DNA from: Rheum nobile
Lineage: Eukaryota; Streptophyta; Magnoliopsida; Caryophyllales; Polygonaceae
DNA: 64,000 nt
NCBI GenBank assembly: GCA_027886185.1
Contig: WOAB01000125.1
Location: 1-64,000, forward strand
Reading direction: 5' to 3'
Of this stretch, positions 10,750 through 21,000 are shown piece after piece. The translations under genes were made by a program, and so were the position numbers. The notes below the pieces were generated by a model that was not told where the DNA came from, did no database searches, and saw only the letters and a list, made by a program, of their open reading frames with translations. Every line of letters begins with the position of its first letter. Position 1 is the stretch's first letter.

Positions 10750-11845
10750 CTATCTCATCCTTGGGCTCATCCTCAAAGGACTCATATCCGACGGCCTGGT
10801 TGAAAAGGACTTTTTTCGGGTTGGGGCAGTCGCGCTGAATGTGTCCACGACCGCCACAACGATAACAGTCCTGGTCCTGTGTCCTCTCAGTATTGCGCGG
10901 GACCTCTCTAGTCGGTGCAGGGGCTGCGGTGGTGCGTGAAGCCTCGTGTCCATGACCTGCGGGCTAAACCTGTCTAGTCTGCACGGAAGAGGAAACATCA
11001 GTAGAAACAGAAGGACTAGGGGTAGTGTTATACCTGCGAGATGGAGTTTGTGTCCAGGGAGTCTGTCTACGGCGCTGATTCTGCTGGTGGATCATCATCG
11101 CCGTATGAGTGAGCTGGTTTAGGTCCCGTATTGGTAGGATCTCCAGCTGGTCGCGTATGTTGGGATTCAACCCACTCAAAAATCTGGTCCTCAGAGTAGC
11201 CGGACCAATGCTCATGCCCGCCTTGTAATACAGATCCTCGAGTTTGGCGAAGAACTCGATTGGCGTCGTGTTGCCCTGGCGAGCGAGCGCTATCTCCATC
11301 CTCATGTGGTTTTGGAAGTCATCTGGAACATATTTGTGGCGCATAATGAACGCCAGCTGGTGCCATTGATCAATTTGTTCCATTCCTCGGCGTTCCCTGT
11401 CAGTGTAGAAATGATGCCACCAAGAGCGGGCTGCGCCGCGAAACTGCAGTGTAGCGACATCTACTTTCTCGAACTCCTCATATTGACAGTGTCGCAGGGC
11501 GTGCTCGGTAGCCTGCAACCAATCTAAAAATACAGCAGGATCATAATCACCATGAAAATGCTCGATAGTTACCTTGATCTCGCGACGACTAGCATAGGGG
11601 TTTGGCGCGCGTCTGCGGTCAGGTAATCCGCGAGCTGCAGGAATCTGCCCCGGATATGGCTCGTCCAGGTCATCATCGTAATGATCAAAGTCATCATGGA
11701 TGGGGCGCGGGCGACGCTGGCGACGACGGTCATGATCGTCGGCGCGGGCCTGCGGTCTCTCACGCACGGGTCGCCGGGGAGGCGTCGGAATCTGCGGCGG
11801 AATGTAATCCATTGGGTAGAGCTGGCTCTCTACTGGGTCACCCAA
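10750..11845 (-). pseudogene. Gypsy Gag core and CCHC zinc knuckle
   Basis: The 10964-11845 frame encodes the retrotransposon Gag domain: an Arg/Pro-rich lead, then FHGDYDPAVFLDWLQATE, a GAARSWWHH motif and RTRFLSGLNPNIRDQL. This is the standard plant gypsy Gag capsid. A frame shift leads to 10750-10998, where CYRCGGRGHIQRDC gives a C-x2-C-x4-H-x4-C zinc knuckle (about 10830-10875). The protein would package element RNA in cytoplasmic particles. At least one frameshift separates capsid from knuckle, so it is not translated as one chain. It may derive from a once-active element, with gag supplied in trans now. Confidence 0.8.
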
Positions 11846-12040
11846 TGGGGGATGAAAGTTTCCCGGATTGGGAACACCTGCAACCTCAAAACCCTCCTCA
11901 TCATACTCAGTAAAAGGAATAGGAGGTACATACCTGGAAGGTATAGTACGGGGAATAGTCCCCGGGTCACGGCTGGTGGTAGGACGGGTCGACGCCGTCT
12001 GTGGTGCCCATCCGCTGGTGTTTCCACGAGCTGCGTCGCG

Positions 12041-12592
12041 TCAGCTCTCAAAGAAGGCATCCTGACGTGCTTCGTCTCGATGCATGGTCGCGAAACGCTG
12101 ACGTCGGTCAGTGGTGTCGACGTAGGGGTGGAGACCCAAGTCTGTGGCGGGAGACTCGTGCTCGGCGGAGTCGTAGACAAAGTCATCCGCTGGTGAGCGT
12201 TGGGGCTCGTATCTGTTGAAGCCATGGTCCTCCTGCTGGGACTCAATGATGGAGTCCAAGCGTCGTAGACCCGGCTGGAGTTGCGAACTGGAGGGCATCA
12301 TGCATTTTCCCTTGTCGAGGCGCCGCGTGGTGTCGGAAGTGAGCGCGGGAGCCAACAGGGGATCCACCGTTGCTATATCAGCAGGTACTGGAAGAACCGC
12401 GGGCGTGGGGAGCTGGGCCGTGGTCGCGGTGTGCTTCTCTGCGTTCGCCGTGAGGGTATCAACTTTCGCGTTTAGGACCGCGTGGTCTTGCTTAATTTCG
12501 GTTAGCGTTGCAAGGATCGCCTCCAGCGTCCGGGCATGAGCATCGTCAGCGGCCTGGCGAGGGGCGAGTGTGTCGTCCATAATCACTTGCAA
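12041..12592 (-). pseudogene. Gypsy Gag N-terminal segment
   Basis: An open frame of 183 codons begins with a Met-led segment and contains a long helical stretch (TLEAILATLTEIKQDHAVL and following), typical of the coiled N-terminus of gypsy Gag. It ends at a stop before the capsid. The next part (about 11850-12040) runs in other frames and includes a stop, so gag is interrupted. One CCGTGGTCGCGG word lies within it near 12416. Confidence 0.6.
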
Positions 12593-13066
12593 ATTCGGTG
12601 GCTGGATTTTATTTTATTTTTTTAATTTGAACCGAATGCCTCTTTTTTTTTTAATTGACACAAGTGATTAGTTTAGACAAAGAGCAATTGATGCAGAGAC
12701 TAGAAAGAATGAATTGTTGCATGAAAACTAGGAAATAACAAGAGAGAAAATTCTAACAATAATCAAGAACTTTAGCAAACCAAATATGCAAGATGAATAT
12801 GATTTAAGGCAAGCAAAGTCCACAACTAGGGTTAGGGTTTCTCACAAAAATCTCTTTTTTATTTTTTATTTTTTTATCTCTCGTCTTGAACAAGGACTTA
12901 AAAGCCACAAATTCAACCTAGGGTAGGGGATTGTTGGGGGCAACCAACAACAACAACAACAAAAACTGAAACAAACAAAAGAAACGAATGCGGAAGCAAG
13001 GGAGAGACTAAAGTTTTAACGTGAGAACAAAGCGAGAAAAAAAAGACCAACCTTGTACCCCTGAAA
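12593..13066 (-). other. Untranslated leader of the gag-pro gypsy element
   Basis: Between the primer-binding site and gag this strand shows no open frame. It contains T-rich runs, a CAACAACAACAACAACAA tract and a GGGTTAGGGTTT stretch. It is the expected position of the packaging leader. Confidence 0.6.
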
Positions 13067-13076
13067 TCTGATACCA
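13067..13076 (-). promoter_or_regulatory. tRNA-Met primer-binding site
   Basis: Minus-strand TGGTATCAGA, two bases from the inner end of the 5' LTR, complementary to the 3' end of initiator tRNA-Met. Confidence 0.8.
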
Positions 13077-13078
13077 GT

Positions 13079-13795
13079 TGATGTGTTTCGGTCTCCCAAA
13101 ACACAAGTCAGAGCGGATCTAGGTAGAAGGCGGACGAACAATCTTGCTCGCAGAAGGAATCGAACGTTTGCTGAACGAAACGGATCTGTCGCATGGAAAT
13201 CCGCGGTCGCAGAACTGGATCCGCGGTCACGGTTTTCCTTATGTTGCTGCGTTTGCGAAGTTGCGAAGGGGGTTCGATCGGGGGATCTCGGCTTGGGCCG
13301 AGAGCCACGTTGGTTCGAAGGGGTTCATATTCAGTGATTGGGTTCGATGATGGTTCGATCGTGGGGTCGGGAGTTGGTTAAGAAGGTTTGGTGAAGGCTT
13401 AGTTGAAGGAGCTAGACCTAGGGGGCGGGAGCTTGGCTCAACGGCAGCGCTAGGCTTTAACTCTCAATTCAACTTATCATTAATTAGGTTTAAGGCTGGC
13501 TTATATAGCAGCCAAACAAAGGTCTTGCCCTAATGAGCCTAAAACATAAATGGATCGGCCCTCTTGGCACAAGAGAGGCCCGACATCCAAAAATAAAAAC
13601 TATCTAAAAACAGAAATATCTAAGAATAGTAAATACTAAAAACGATAAGTTTCCAAACTTAGAAACATTCTAAGAATGGAAACTGCTAATAAAGGAAACT
13701 GCGAAATACCGAAAAACTGCTAAAAATAGTAAATGTCTCAAATAACTCAGATGGCACTCGTAGTGTCGAGTGACGTCGTGACCGGGGTCACATCA
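13079..13795 (-). repeat. 5' LTR of the gag-pro gypsy element
   Basis: A 717-base partner of 8835-9515. The TATA box is at about 13498-13506 (minus strand). CCGCGGTCGC and CCGCGGTCACGG words at about 13200-13230 lie roughly 270-300 bases downstream. Substitutions and small indels relative to the left LTR suggest an insertion of some age. Confidence 0.85.
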
Positions 13796-13800
13796 CTTAT

Positions 13801-14254
13801 TTGGGTAAGTTGGGATGACATTTTGTATTTTACACCTTTACAATCTGTATGATAGTGGTTATTTATATAGTACCACTTTCAGTTTAGGCCGAGTGTAAGG
13901 CGGAGGACTGTATATCTATACTAACTGATTTCAGAACGTATTTAACACATAGATCGATTATGACATGCTAGAATTTGTGACAAAAATTGCCTCGAATTAG
14001 ACTTTATAAGCTTTCATGCGAGGCTCTCTAATCGAATTCACAACATAGCTTCAATCCTTATTACATCGGAAAAAAATTCATTATTTCATGTACAACAGGT
14101 CTAGAACCAAGCTTAGCTCAACTAGCATGAAAATAAATTCTAGTTGAAAATAAATAAATGTTGTATTTTAGTATCATCGACCATTTGATGTAATCGCAAT
14201 TCACATGAGATCTAAGAATTCAGTTTAGCTCTAATGCAAAGTGCATACTCATAT
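13801..14254. other. Non-coding flank, possibly LINE 3' UTR then AT-rich DNA
   Basis: If the gypsy element inserted in the LINE 3' untranslated region, about 13801-13900 would be its continuation. The rest is AT-rich. No gene is seen. Confidence 0.35.
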
Positions 14255-14539
14255 AGAAGTGGGATCAGGTGCGAAGCGGGCTTAGGGTGCGAAATACAAA
14301 ATAATCTGGACCGTAGATCACGGCGTGCGCATCTCCCCTAGATCTAGAGTGATTTTTGTTTGCTAAAAAGAACACTAAAGGGACTTAGCCAAACTGGTTT
14401 TGGAGTGTGGGAGGGATAAAGAGGTCTTGAGTTCAACTCCTCCCGTCAACACTCCTTTGTTTTTTTATTATTTTTACTTTTCTCTTAATTCCTTGAACCA
14501 TAAATATGTTTAAATTATTTTAAATTAAATCTGGGAAGA

Positions 14540-15130
14540 ATGAAACGTTATCATATATGAACATTAAGTAACAACATATGAACATTAAGTGACAATATAT
14601 GAACATCAATACACAACATATGTACCTCTAGTTTATGAACCTCCGAGAATTAATATATGAACATTTGCATGTTACATATGAACTTTGACGTTATCAGATA
14701 TGAACATAAACACACAACGACCAAGTAAAAACAATTTCAAAAAGACGAACATGTGAATGTTACATATGAACCTTACAAAACAAATATATGAACGTTAGTA
14801 TGTTAAATATGAGCCTCAAAAACCAAGTAAAAATAAACAAACGTAAAGGGTGCTAAGTTAATAACTATACATTGTGCTTAGGGTTTAGGGATTTAGGGTT
14901 TAAGGGTTAGGGTTTAGGGGTTTAGAGTTTAGCGGTTTAGAGTTTAGGGGTTTAAAGTTTAACACAATATAAGTCCATACTTGATATATTTAATGAATCT
15001 CTAGTATAAAGTGTGTTTGTACATTTCTAGTTTACTTTAGTTTGTAAACTTTCACTACAAACTGTATGAACATTTAATATTTATATATGAACCTTATATT
15101 ATAAATAAATAAACGTCTAGTGTTTATATG
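14540..15130. repeat. Degenerate ATATGAAC word array
   Basis: Words such as ATATGAACATTAAGT, ATATGAACATC and ATATGAACCTT recur at about 20-35-base spacing (for example near 14566, 14588, 14610, 14655, 14699, 14757, 14787), and more sparsely to about 15130. It is built like the GAATATCA array at 430-1300 but with a different word. Confidence 0.7.
14877..14962 (+). repeat. Interstitial telomere-like repeat
   Basis: About eleven degenerate copies of the plant telomere word TTTAGGG (TTAGGGTTTAGGGATTTAGG and on) lie within the word-array element. Flanks are ordinary interspersed DNA, so this is an interstitial block, not a chromosome end. Confidence 0.75.
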
Positions 15131-15398
15131 TGAATGTAAAGATTACAGTTTAGAACGATTAGAGTAAAAAAAACTAAAAAAATTTGTTGACAGGAAAAAA
15201 AAAGTTCACTATATTTACGAAAATACCATCGTGCCACTTTTAATTTCACCCATTCCTTCCCCTTGATCCAAAGGCTCACAATGCTTCTTACTTCTTACTT
15301 TAAGAGACGAATGTATGAAAACCCCCATATGATCATATAAGTGAATTAGAACCTAGGATTAGTAATTTCACACTTTGCATATTGAAACGGTGAATTAC

Positions 15399-15825
15399 TG
15401 TTAGGGAATCGACCCTAGCTCCCTAGGACCCTTATACACTCACTGACACCCACCGAAATAAAGACACAGTATACAAAAGCGACTTTGTATTATATAGTGA
15501 AAATGTACAAGAGATATTATACGGGTAGCTCACTACACTCTTTATTATGTGTGACACCCTCACGTACACAACTTCACCCGCACACACTCGAGCACACTAC
15601 TCACACTATCTCTCTTTTGCTCAGTTGCCAAAATGCTCTACATCTCTCCTATATATATATGCACTAAGTCTCTAGAATTCTTTTCCCTTCTTGCACATTC
15701 TAGAGCCCTCACTTTCTCGTTCTTCCAGCATTTTTTGGGGCCAATATCCAACAATCCAATTTTCTTAATTAATGGGCCTCCATTAGCAACTAATTAATCT
15801 TGAAAATACGAATTAATATATAATA
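15399..15825 (-). repeat. 3' LTR of the copia element
   Basis: This 427-base LTR starts TGTTAGGG and ends ATATATAATA (CA changed to TA by mutation). A TATA-like TATATATA near 15650 is on either strand. The adjacent minus-strand GATTTAAGGGAAGAAT (15826-15842) is the polypurine tract. Confidence 0.85.
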
Positions 15826-15918
15826 ATTCTTCCCTTAAATCATATTTCCAAATACTTCTACCACATTTAAAAAACTCACATGCTTATGCTTCTCAATTCC
15901 AACGCTACCACATCGTCT

Positions 15919-16368
15919 CTACATAACTCGTCCATCCACAACGCAAACATTCTTCTCGTTCTTCCAACCTCGCATGATCAAGCGTCTCACATTGAACACC
16001 TTGTACCACTTAGACGTGTCGACAAACCTACACCCCTCTGACATCATCTCACCCAACGAAATGATGTTAACTCTGCTTGAAGGCACGTACCTCACATTAT
16101 GAAGAGTATGACTTGTACCGTTATGAAGCCTCATCGTCACACTTCCAATACCCTCGACCCTCAACTTCTCTCCGCCCGCTAAGTTGAGGTTACCAAACTC
16201 TCCATGCCTCTTCAAGGTGTCAAATACTGATTGATCTCCACACACATGCATCGAGGCGGAACTATTCATCACCCACTCGGATTTGGTAATCTCCTCACCC
16301 GTTGCCAAGTAAACATCCTCATCTCCAACATCACTGACCACATTAGTATGGGAGTCCCCATTAAACAT
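15919..16368 (-). pseudogene. Copia protease start, active site changed
   Basis: The 149-codon frame matches the copia Gag-pol protease region: WVMNSSASMHVC where functional copies have a W-x-x-D-S-G/A-A motif, then LRVEGIGSVTMRLHNGTSH and VPSSRVNIISLGEM. The catalytic Asp-Ser-Gly is Asn-Ser-Ser here, so the protease cannot be active. The frame ends about 90 bases before the LTR polypurine tract, leaving no space for integrase or reverse transcriptase. It overlaps the end of gag in another frame. Confidence 0.8.
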
Positions 16369-17241
16369 CTATAACGACGTCTCTCTCAACTTCTTCAAGT
16401 CCTCCCTCATCCGAGGACACCTCGCTTGCATGTGACCCTTCTCCCCGCAGTAGTAACACTCGATGTCACTCAAATCCCGACGCTGACGTGAGTTTACTCT
16501 CCATTTCAGGTCACCTTGCCCCCTCGTTTGACTCCTCCATCGCTCACGCTCCCCCGCAACTAGTATGCCATCCCCTCCAGTGTTGATAGCGTCATTCTTC
16601 ATCATCCTCTCAGTCTCCCGCAAAGCGGCCGTCCCCGCAACTAGTATGACATCCCCTCCAGTGTTGATAGCGTCATTCTTCATCATCCTCTCACTCTCCC
16701 GCAAAGCGGCCATCACCTCATCTAGAGTGAGACTCGACCTTCCTACAAGTAACGTCTGCACCAAGGACTTGTAGGACGTCGGCAATGATGCTAACAACAA
16801 CAACGCTTGCTTCTCGTCTTTTATATAATCACCTGCATTCATCAATTGACATACTAGTTGATTAAACGAGTTAATGTGGTCGTGAAGATTACATCCTACC
16901 TGCATCTTTAGTGAGTACAATTCCATCTTCAAACACATCCGGTTCGTCTACGACTTTGACGCGTAAATGCCTTCGAGCTTGTCCTACAGCGCCTTCGGTG
17001 TGGTCTCCTTCAACACGCTAGACTTGATCTCGGGAGCGAGTGCCAATCGGATTGTACTCACCGCCTTCCTTTAGATTTTGCTCCATTCCTTCTCATTCAT
17101 GGAACCAGGCTTCTCCTCCTCTAAAGCCTGATCAAGACCTTGCTGCACCAAAAGGTCTTGAATCGTACTCTGCCACACCATGAAGTTGATTTTTCCATCA
17201 AAGAGTGGGATCTCGAACGTCCTCGACAAATTGGTTGCCAT
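16369..17241 (-). pseudogene. Copia Gag with zinc knuckle and internal duplication
   Basis: From the ATG at 17241 a single reading frame runs through FEIPLFDGKINFMVWQ (the copia N-terminal domain), crosses three stop codons between about 16950 and 17070, and continues through LHDHINSFNQLVCQLMNAG and LASLPTSYKSLVQTLL (UBN2-type Gag core) to CYYCGEKGHMQARC, a C-x2-C-x4-H-x4-C knuckle near 16420-16460. It would form the RNA-containing particle. The three stops make it a pseudogene. An 81-base segment is tandemly duplicated inside (16561-16722), adding 27 residues in frame. Confidence 0.85.
16561..16722. repeat. 81-base in-frame tandem duplication in copia gag
   Basis: Units 16561-16641 and 16642-16722 differ at only a few positions. 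Each encodes the ALRE(S/T)ERMMKNDAINTGG segment between the Gag core and the zinc knuckle. The period is a multiple of three, so the frame is kept. Confidence 0.85.
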
Positions 17242-17305
17242 CACGCCAACAGGAGATCCTTCCACCAGTGAACTAAACTCGTAGCACCTAACACCGGCAA
17301 CCTCA

Positions 17306-17317
17306 ACTCTGATACCA
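17306..17317 (-). promoter_or_regulatory. tRNA-Met primer-binding site of the copia element
   Basis: Minus-strand TGGTATCAGAGT one base inside the 5' LTR start. Confidence 0.85.
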
Positions 17318-17318
17318 C

Positions 17319-17464
17319 TGTTAGGGAATCGACCCTCCCCACGACCCTTGTACATTCACCGACACCCACCGAAACAAAGACGCAATAAACAAAAGCGACT
17401 TTCCTCATTAATGGGCCTCCATTAGCAACTAATTAATCTTGAAAATATGAATTAATATATAACA
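17319..17464 (-). repeat. 5' LTR of the copia element, internally deleted
   Basis: This LTR holds the first ~85 and last ~65 bases of the other LTR. The part equivalent to about 15482-15765 is missing, including the likely promoter. It ends TATATAACA next to target duplication ATTAC. Confidence 0.85.
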
Positions 17465-17469
17465 ATTAC

Positions 17470-18008
17470 TACTTTTGGATAGTTTTCCGCACAACTCAAA
17501 GCAACATATCCGAGTCAAAGTTTCATTAATCGGCCGTCCAACAAATCCAGAACTCCAACAATAAAGCCACAAATACATAAGAACAATGTAACAATTGTAC
17601 ATGAACAACTTATAGCTTTGTTGATGTAGACTGTATTAAAAATATTATATTCTAATTGACCAGGAGTTCACGTTAGAACAGTAGTACATTCAAAATACAT
17701 AGACTATGCATAGATGGAGTTCCATGTACATGTACATCTAATTAGCACTTTCTAGCTTGTACACCAAAGTTCGTAAGGAGAAACGTACAATTTCAAACCT
17801 CACAACATTCAACATATACAACACGTACTATGATGAAGCATCAATTGTACCATATCTTTATTGACTTTGATTTGGTTTTAACTTGTTATGCACACCATAT
17901 GATCTTTTTTATGGGAAGAAAAAACAATTTGGGCTGCAAAGCTCCTGAACTTTGTGAAGAAAGAAAGAGTTATAAGTGGATGATGAATTTCCCTCCTCAT
18001 CTCTTCCT
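17470..18008 (-). other. 3' flank / untranslated region of KCS
   Basis: No gene. The sequence downstream of the KCS stop codon is AT-rich and probably includes the 3' UTR. The copia element ends just beyond it. Confidence 0.5.
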
Positions 18009-21000
18009 TTAGAGCTTGACCACGTCCGGGATGTGCACGGGGTACCTGTGTATGGAATCGGCCCATGGCCCGTTCGTTGGAGGCTTAACATTCCGGTTAC
18101 AAATCCAAACGGCGCTGTTACACTTGAACCCGCTCCCGAAGGCAATTTGCCAAATCCGGTTCCCCTTCTTCATCCTTCCTTTGGCTTCAATGTAGGCGAG
18201 CTCGTACCAAAGCGATGAAGACGACGTGTTGCCAAACTTGTGGAGCGTCATCCTAGAGGCCTCCACGTGCTCGTGCGAGAGTTGGAGGCTCTTCTGGAGC
18301 TCGTCTATGACGGCTCTCCCTCCCGCATGGATGCAGAAGTGGTCGAAGGCTTGTTTGAAGTCGGGGATGTAGGGCTTCCACTTGGGGTTGAAGAGCTTCC
18401 GTCCAATGAGGGAGAAGAGGAACAGGAGCTGCTCTGACGCCGGGAGAGCCAACGGCCCAATCGTGGTTATGTTCGACTTGAGCGCCTCCCCCGCGATCCT
18501 CATTAGGTCCTTGGAAAGAGAGATGCCCACGTTTCCTGTTGCCACCAACATACAACTTCATCAGCCCTAGTTCATTCATTTGGCATGCTATCATATTTGC
18601 TGATATTACTACACGACATAGAATCGTGCTACATGTAGACTCGTACAGTTATTAAGTAGGTGGACAAATGTGTACTGATAGATGATAGATGATAGATGAT
18701 AGATGATAGATGATAGATGATAGATGATAGATAGATAGATAGCTAGCTAGTTGCGGGCGTACATGCTATAACTAGTTGACTAGGTATCTCAAATTTGGTA
18801 TATAGTACAAGTGTAAAATCAAATTGGAATTCTAATTTATGCTTTACAAGTTTAGCATTTTTTGTTAATAGAGCGAATCTAAATTTAAGATGATAATGAA
18901 TTTACATTTCTTTTGATCATTTGTCACAAAGATGAGTAAAGTTGCCCTAACTAAAATTGTGACCAAACAGGGATATGCTCGGCCAATAGTTTCATACTAA
19001 CATTTAAATAAATCTGCCTACCTAGCTTCTATATGAAGTCCTACTCACTTTTTGTCGGCAGTATTAATGTAACCCACAAGCAATTAACCACCCGCAAAAT
19101 TCAATTAATAGCTATTAACTCCCATCTACCCACATTGCAAATGTGTACCAATTAAGAGCAACTTGATAAATAGTGGCGTCCTTTTCAATTTGGACGAGTC
19201 TAAAAGAGAAATACGTACCTTGAGGATCCTGCTCTTGGTAGACACATCGGTAGGCCTTATCATCACTCCCTTTGTGGGTCCGAACAACGTGCATGAGCCT
19301 ATACTTTGCGCGCGTGCGGTCACGCCTCTTGTTGCTGAGCAAGATGGCGGCGCAGCCCATGCGGAACAAGCAGTTGGGGAGCAGCATGGCGCGCTCCTCG
19401 CCCATGTAGTAGTTGGGGGTGATGATCTCGGTGCTGATGACGAGCGCGTAGGAGCTAGGGTGGACCTGCAAGAGGTCACGCGCGAGGTCAAGCGAGATGG
19501 GGCTGGCGCTGCACCCCATCCCGCTCAGGTTGAAGCTCTTGATGTTGCTTCGGAGCTTGTAGCGGTTCACGATCATGGCGGTTAGGGACGGGGTCGGGGA
19601 GAAGAGGCTGCAGTTCAGGATTAGGATGTCCATCTCCTTCGGTTTCACGCCCGTCTCCGAGAGGAGTTGGTCGATGGCCGTGAAGATCACCAGCTCCGCC
19701 TCCTTGCGGGCCGCCTCCATCGAGGTGTCCGGCGGGATGTAGTGGTGGGCTGGTGGGAGGCATGTTTCCTCCCCTAGCCCTGACCGCTCTAGGATTCTCA
19801 TTTGGAAGTCCACACTCTTTTGGTTGTTCCTGTAAATTAATTATATCCTTATGAGCTAGTAAAGGCTCTGCCTACTTCAGTATCCCTATCCCTATGGGAA
19901 TCAAAATGGTTATTGAAAAATATATGTGAAATCCTAGCCTCTTCTTGTTGGTTTGGCACATGGAGTACTAGATAAAATAATAGGTTACAAAATTGAGATA
20001 AATAATTTCTGTATAATTCATTGTGTAAAAGTACATACAGTAATAAGTTTATGGGCGTTTTTTTCAAACTGGAGGGACAAATGAATTGAAGTACTGATTT
20101 TACAGTAATACAATACACCCTAGCTAGAGCATAGAGAAACATTAATGTTTTAACATCTATAACCGAGCCTTTGAAAAATTCCTCCATCTAATTACAGTCA
20201 CAGATGAAGTCTTAATTAGAACAGGACATATATCTATAAAATTCGGTGTATTCGCCTAACAAATAATGCTGACTGATCCTATTCCCATTAAATAATTATT
20301 TATTTATATATAAATTACATATGATGCCATCTGTTAGTCCAACCTAACAATATATATATGCGATTATCACATACTCGTGGTTTTTGTAACATTAATGTCA
20401 AAGGCTAACATGTGTCAGGCAAGATTTTAATTTTCTTGACCTCTATATATATAGCATACTGTATAACGACCCTCTATGTGTCCAGTTTTTCTACATTGAA
20501 ACTAGCTGGTCACTGTTTTATTAAATATACTCATTTCTTAATACCTAGCTATAATTTCACTTGAATAGCTAGGTCAGACAAGTACTCAAGTTTTCTGCAT
20601 TAAAAAGCTCATAATTCTAATCCTACACTTTTCAATAATTCCCTAAAATGAATAGGTTTGCAATCCTAAACTTGTATCATTTCAGTAGTTCAGACTAAAT
20701 TTAAATTTTGGTTATCCGATCCTTTTTGAGGTGTGGTTTTTGAAAAATCATGACACATTTTAATATATACAACTTAATATATTATGGAATACGATTTAAA
20801 TGCACCATTAAATAAGTCTTTGCAATTACTTAACTATAATCGAGTTACAGTGAAATTGAATCAACACTGCTATAGTGCTATATATGGAAAGTGGGGTGTA
20901 CATATGCATTTATACACGACAACGTAACCACCACCTAGCTAGTACATGCACATATTTTATGAATCAACCAATCACACACCTTTTCCAAAAACCAATGCTA

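Larger units (their letters stand above)
8835..13795 (-). mobile_element. Ty3/gypsy LTR retrotransposon with gag and protease only
   Basis: LTRs (8835-9515 and 13079-13795) start TGATGTG and end CACATCA. A five-base target duplication is nearly perfect: CTTCT at 8830-8834 and CTTAT at 13796-13800. A tRNA-Met primer-binding site lies at 13067-13076 and a polypurine tract at 9516-9530, both giving minus-strand orientation. The internal region encodes gag, a zinc knuckle and a retropepsin-like domain. No reverse transcriptase, RNase H or integrase is present, and only about 300-600 bases separate the protease domain from the polypurine tract. It is therefore non-autonomous. The GRPWQYD protease motif and tRNA-Met PBS resemble chromoviral gypsy elements. 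Confidence 0.85.
14255..15345. mobile_element. Second word-array TIR element, degenerate
   Basis: The left edge has GCGAAGCGGGCTTAGGGTGC and then AATCTGGACCGTAGATCA. The right edge read in reverse has a similar GTGAGCCTTTGGATCA. Both recall the AATCTGGAGCGTTGGAT segment just inside the TIR of the element at 129-2310. The interior is a degenerate array of ATATGAAC words plus a telomere-like block. No transposase is present, and the termini and target duplication are not clear. Confidence 0.4.
15399..17464 (-). mobile_element. Ty1/copia retrotransposon reduced to gag and protease
   Basis: LTRs at 15399-15825 and 17319-17464 both start TGTTAGGGAATCGACCCT. A perfect target duplication ATTAC flanks the element (15394-15398 and 17465-17469). 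A tRNA-Met primer-binding site at 17306-17317 sets minus-strand orientation. The interior encodes copia Gag with a zinc knuckle and the start of the protease. Integrase, reverse transcriptase and RNase H are absent. The right LTR has lost about 280 internal bases relative to the left one. Confidence 0.9.

Noticed and set aside
14877..14962. Chromosome end
   Set aside because: The TTTAGGG block is short, degenerate and flanked by interspersed elements on both sides.
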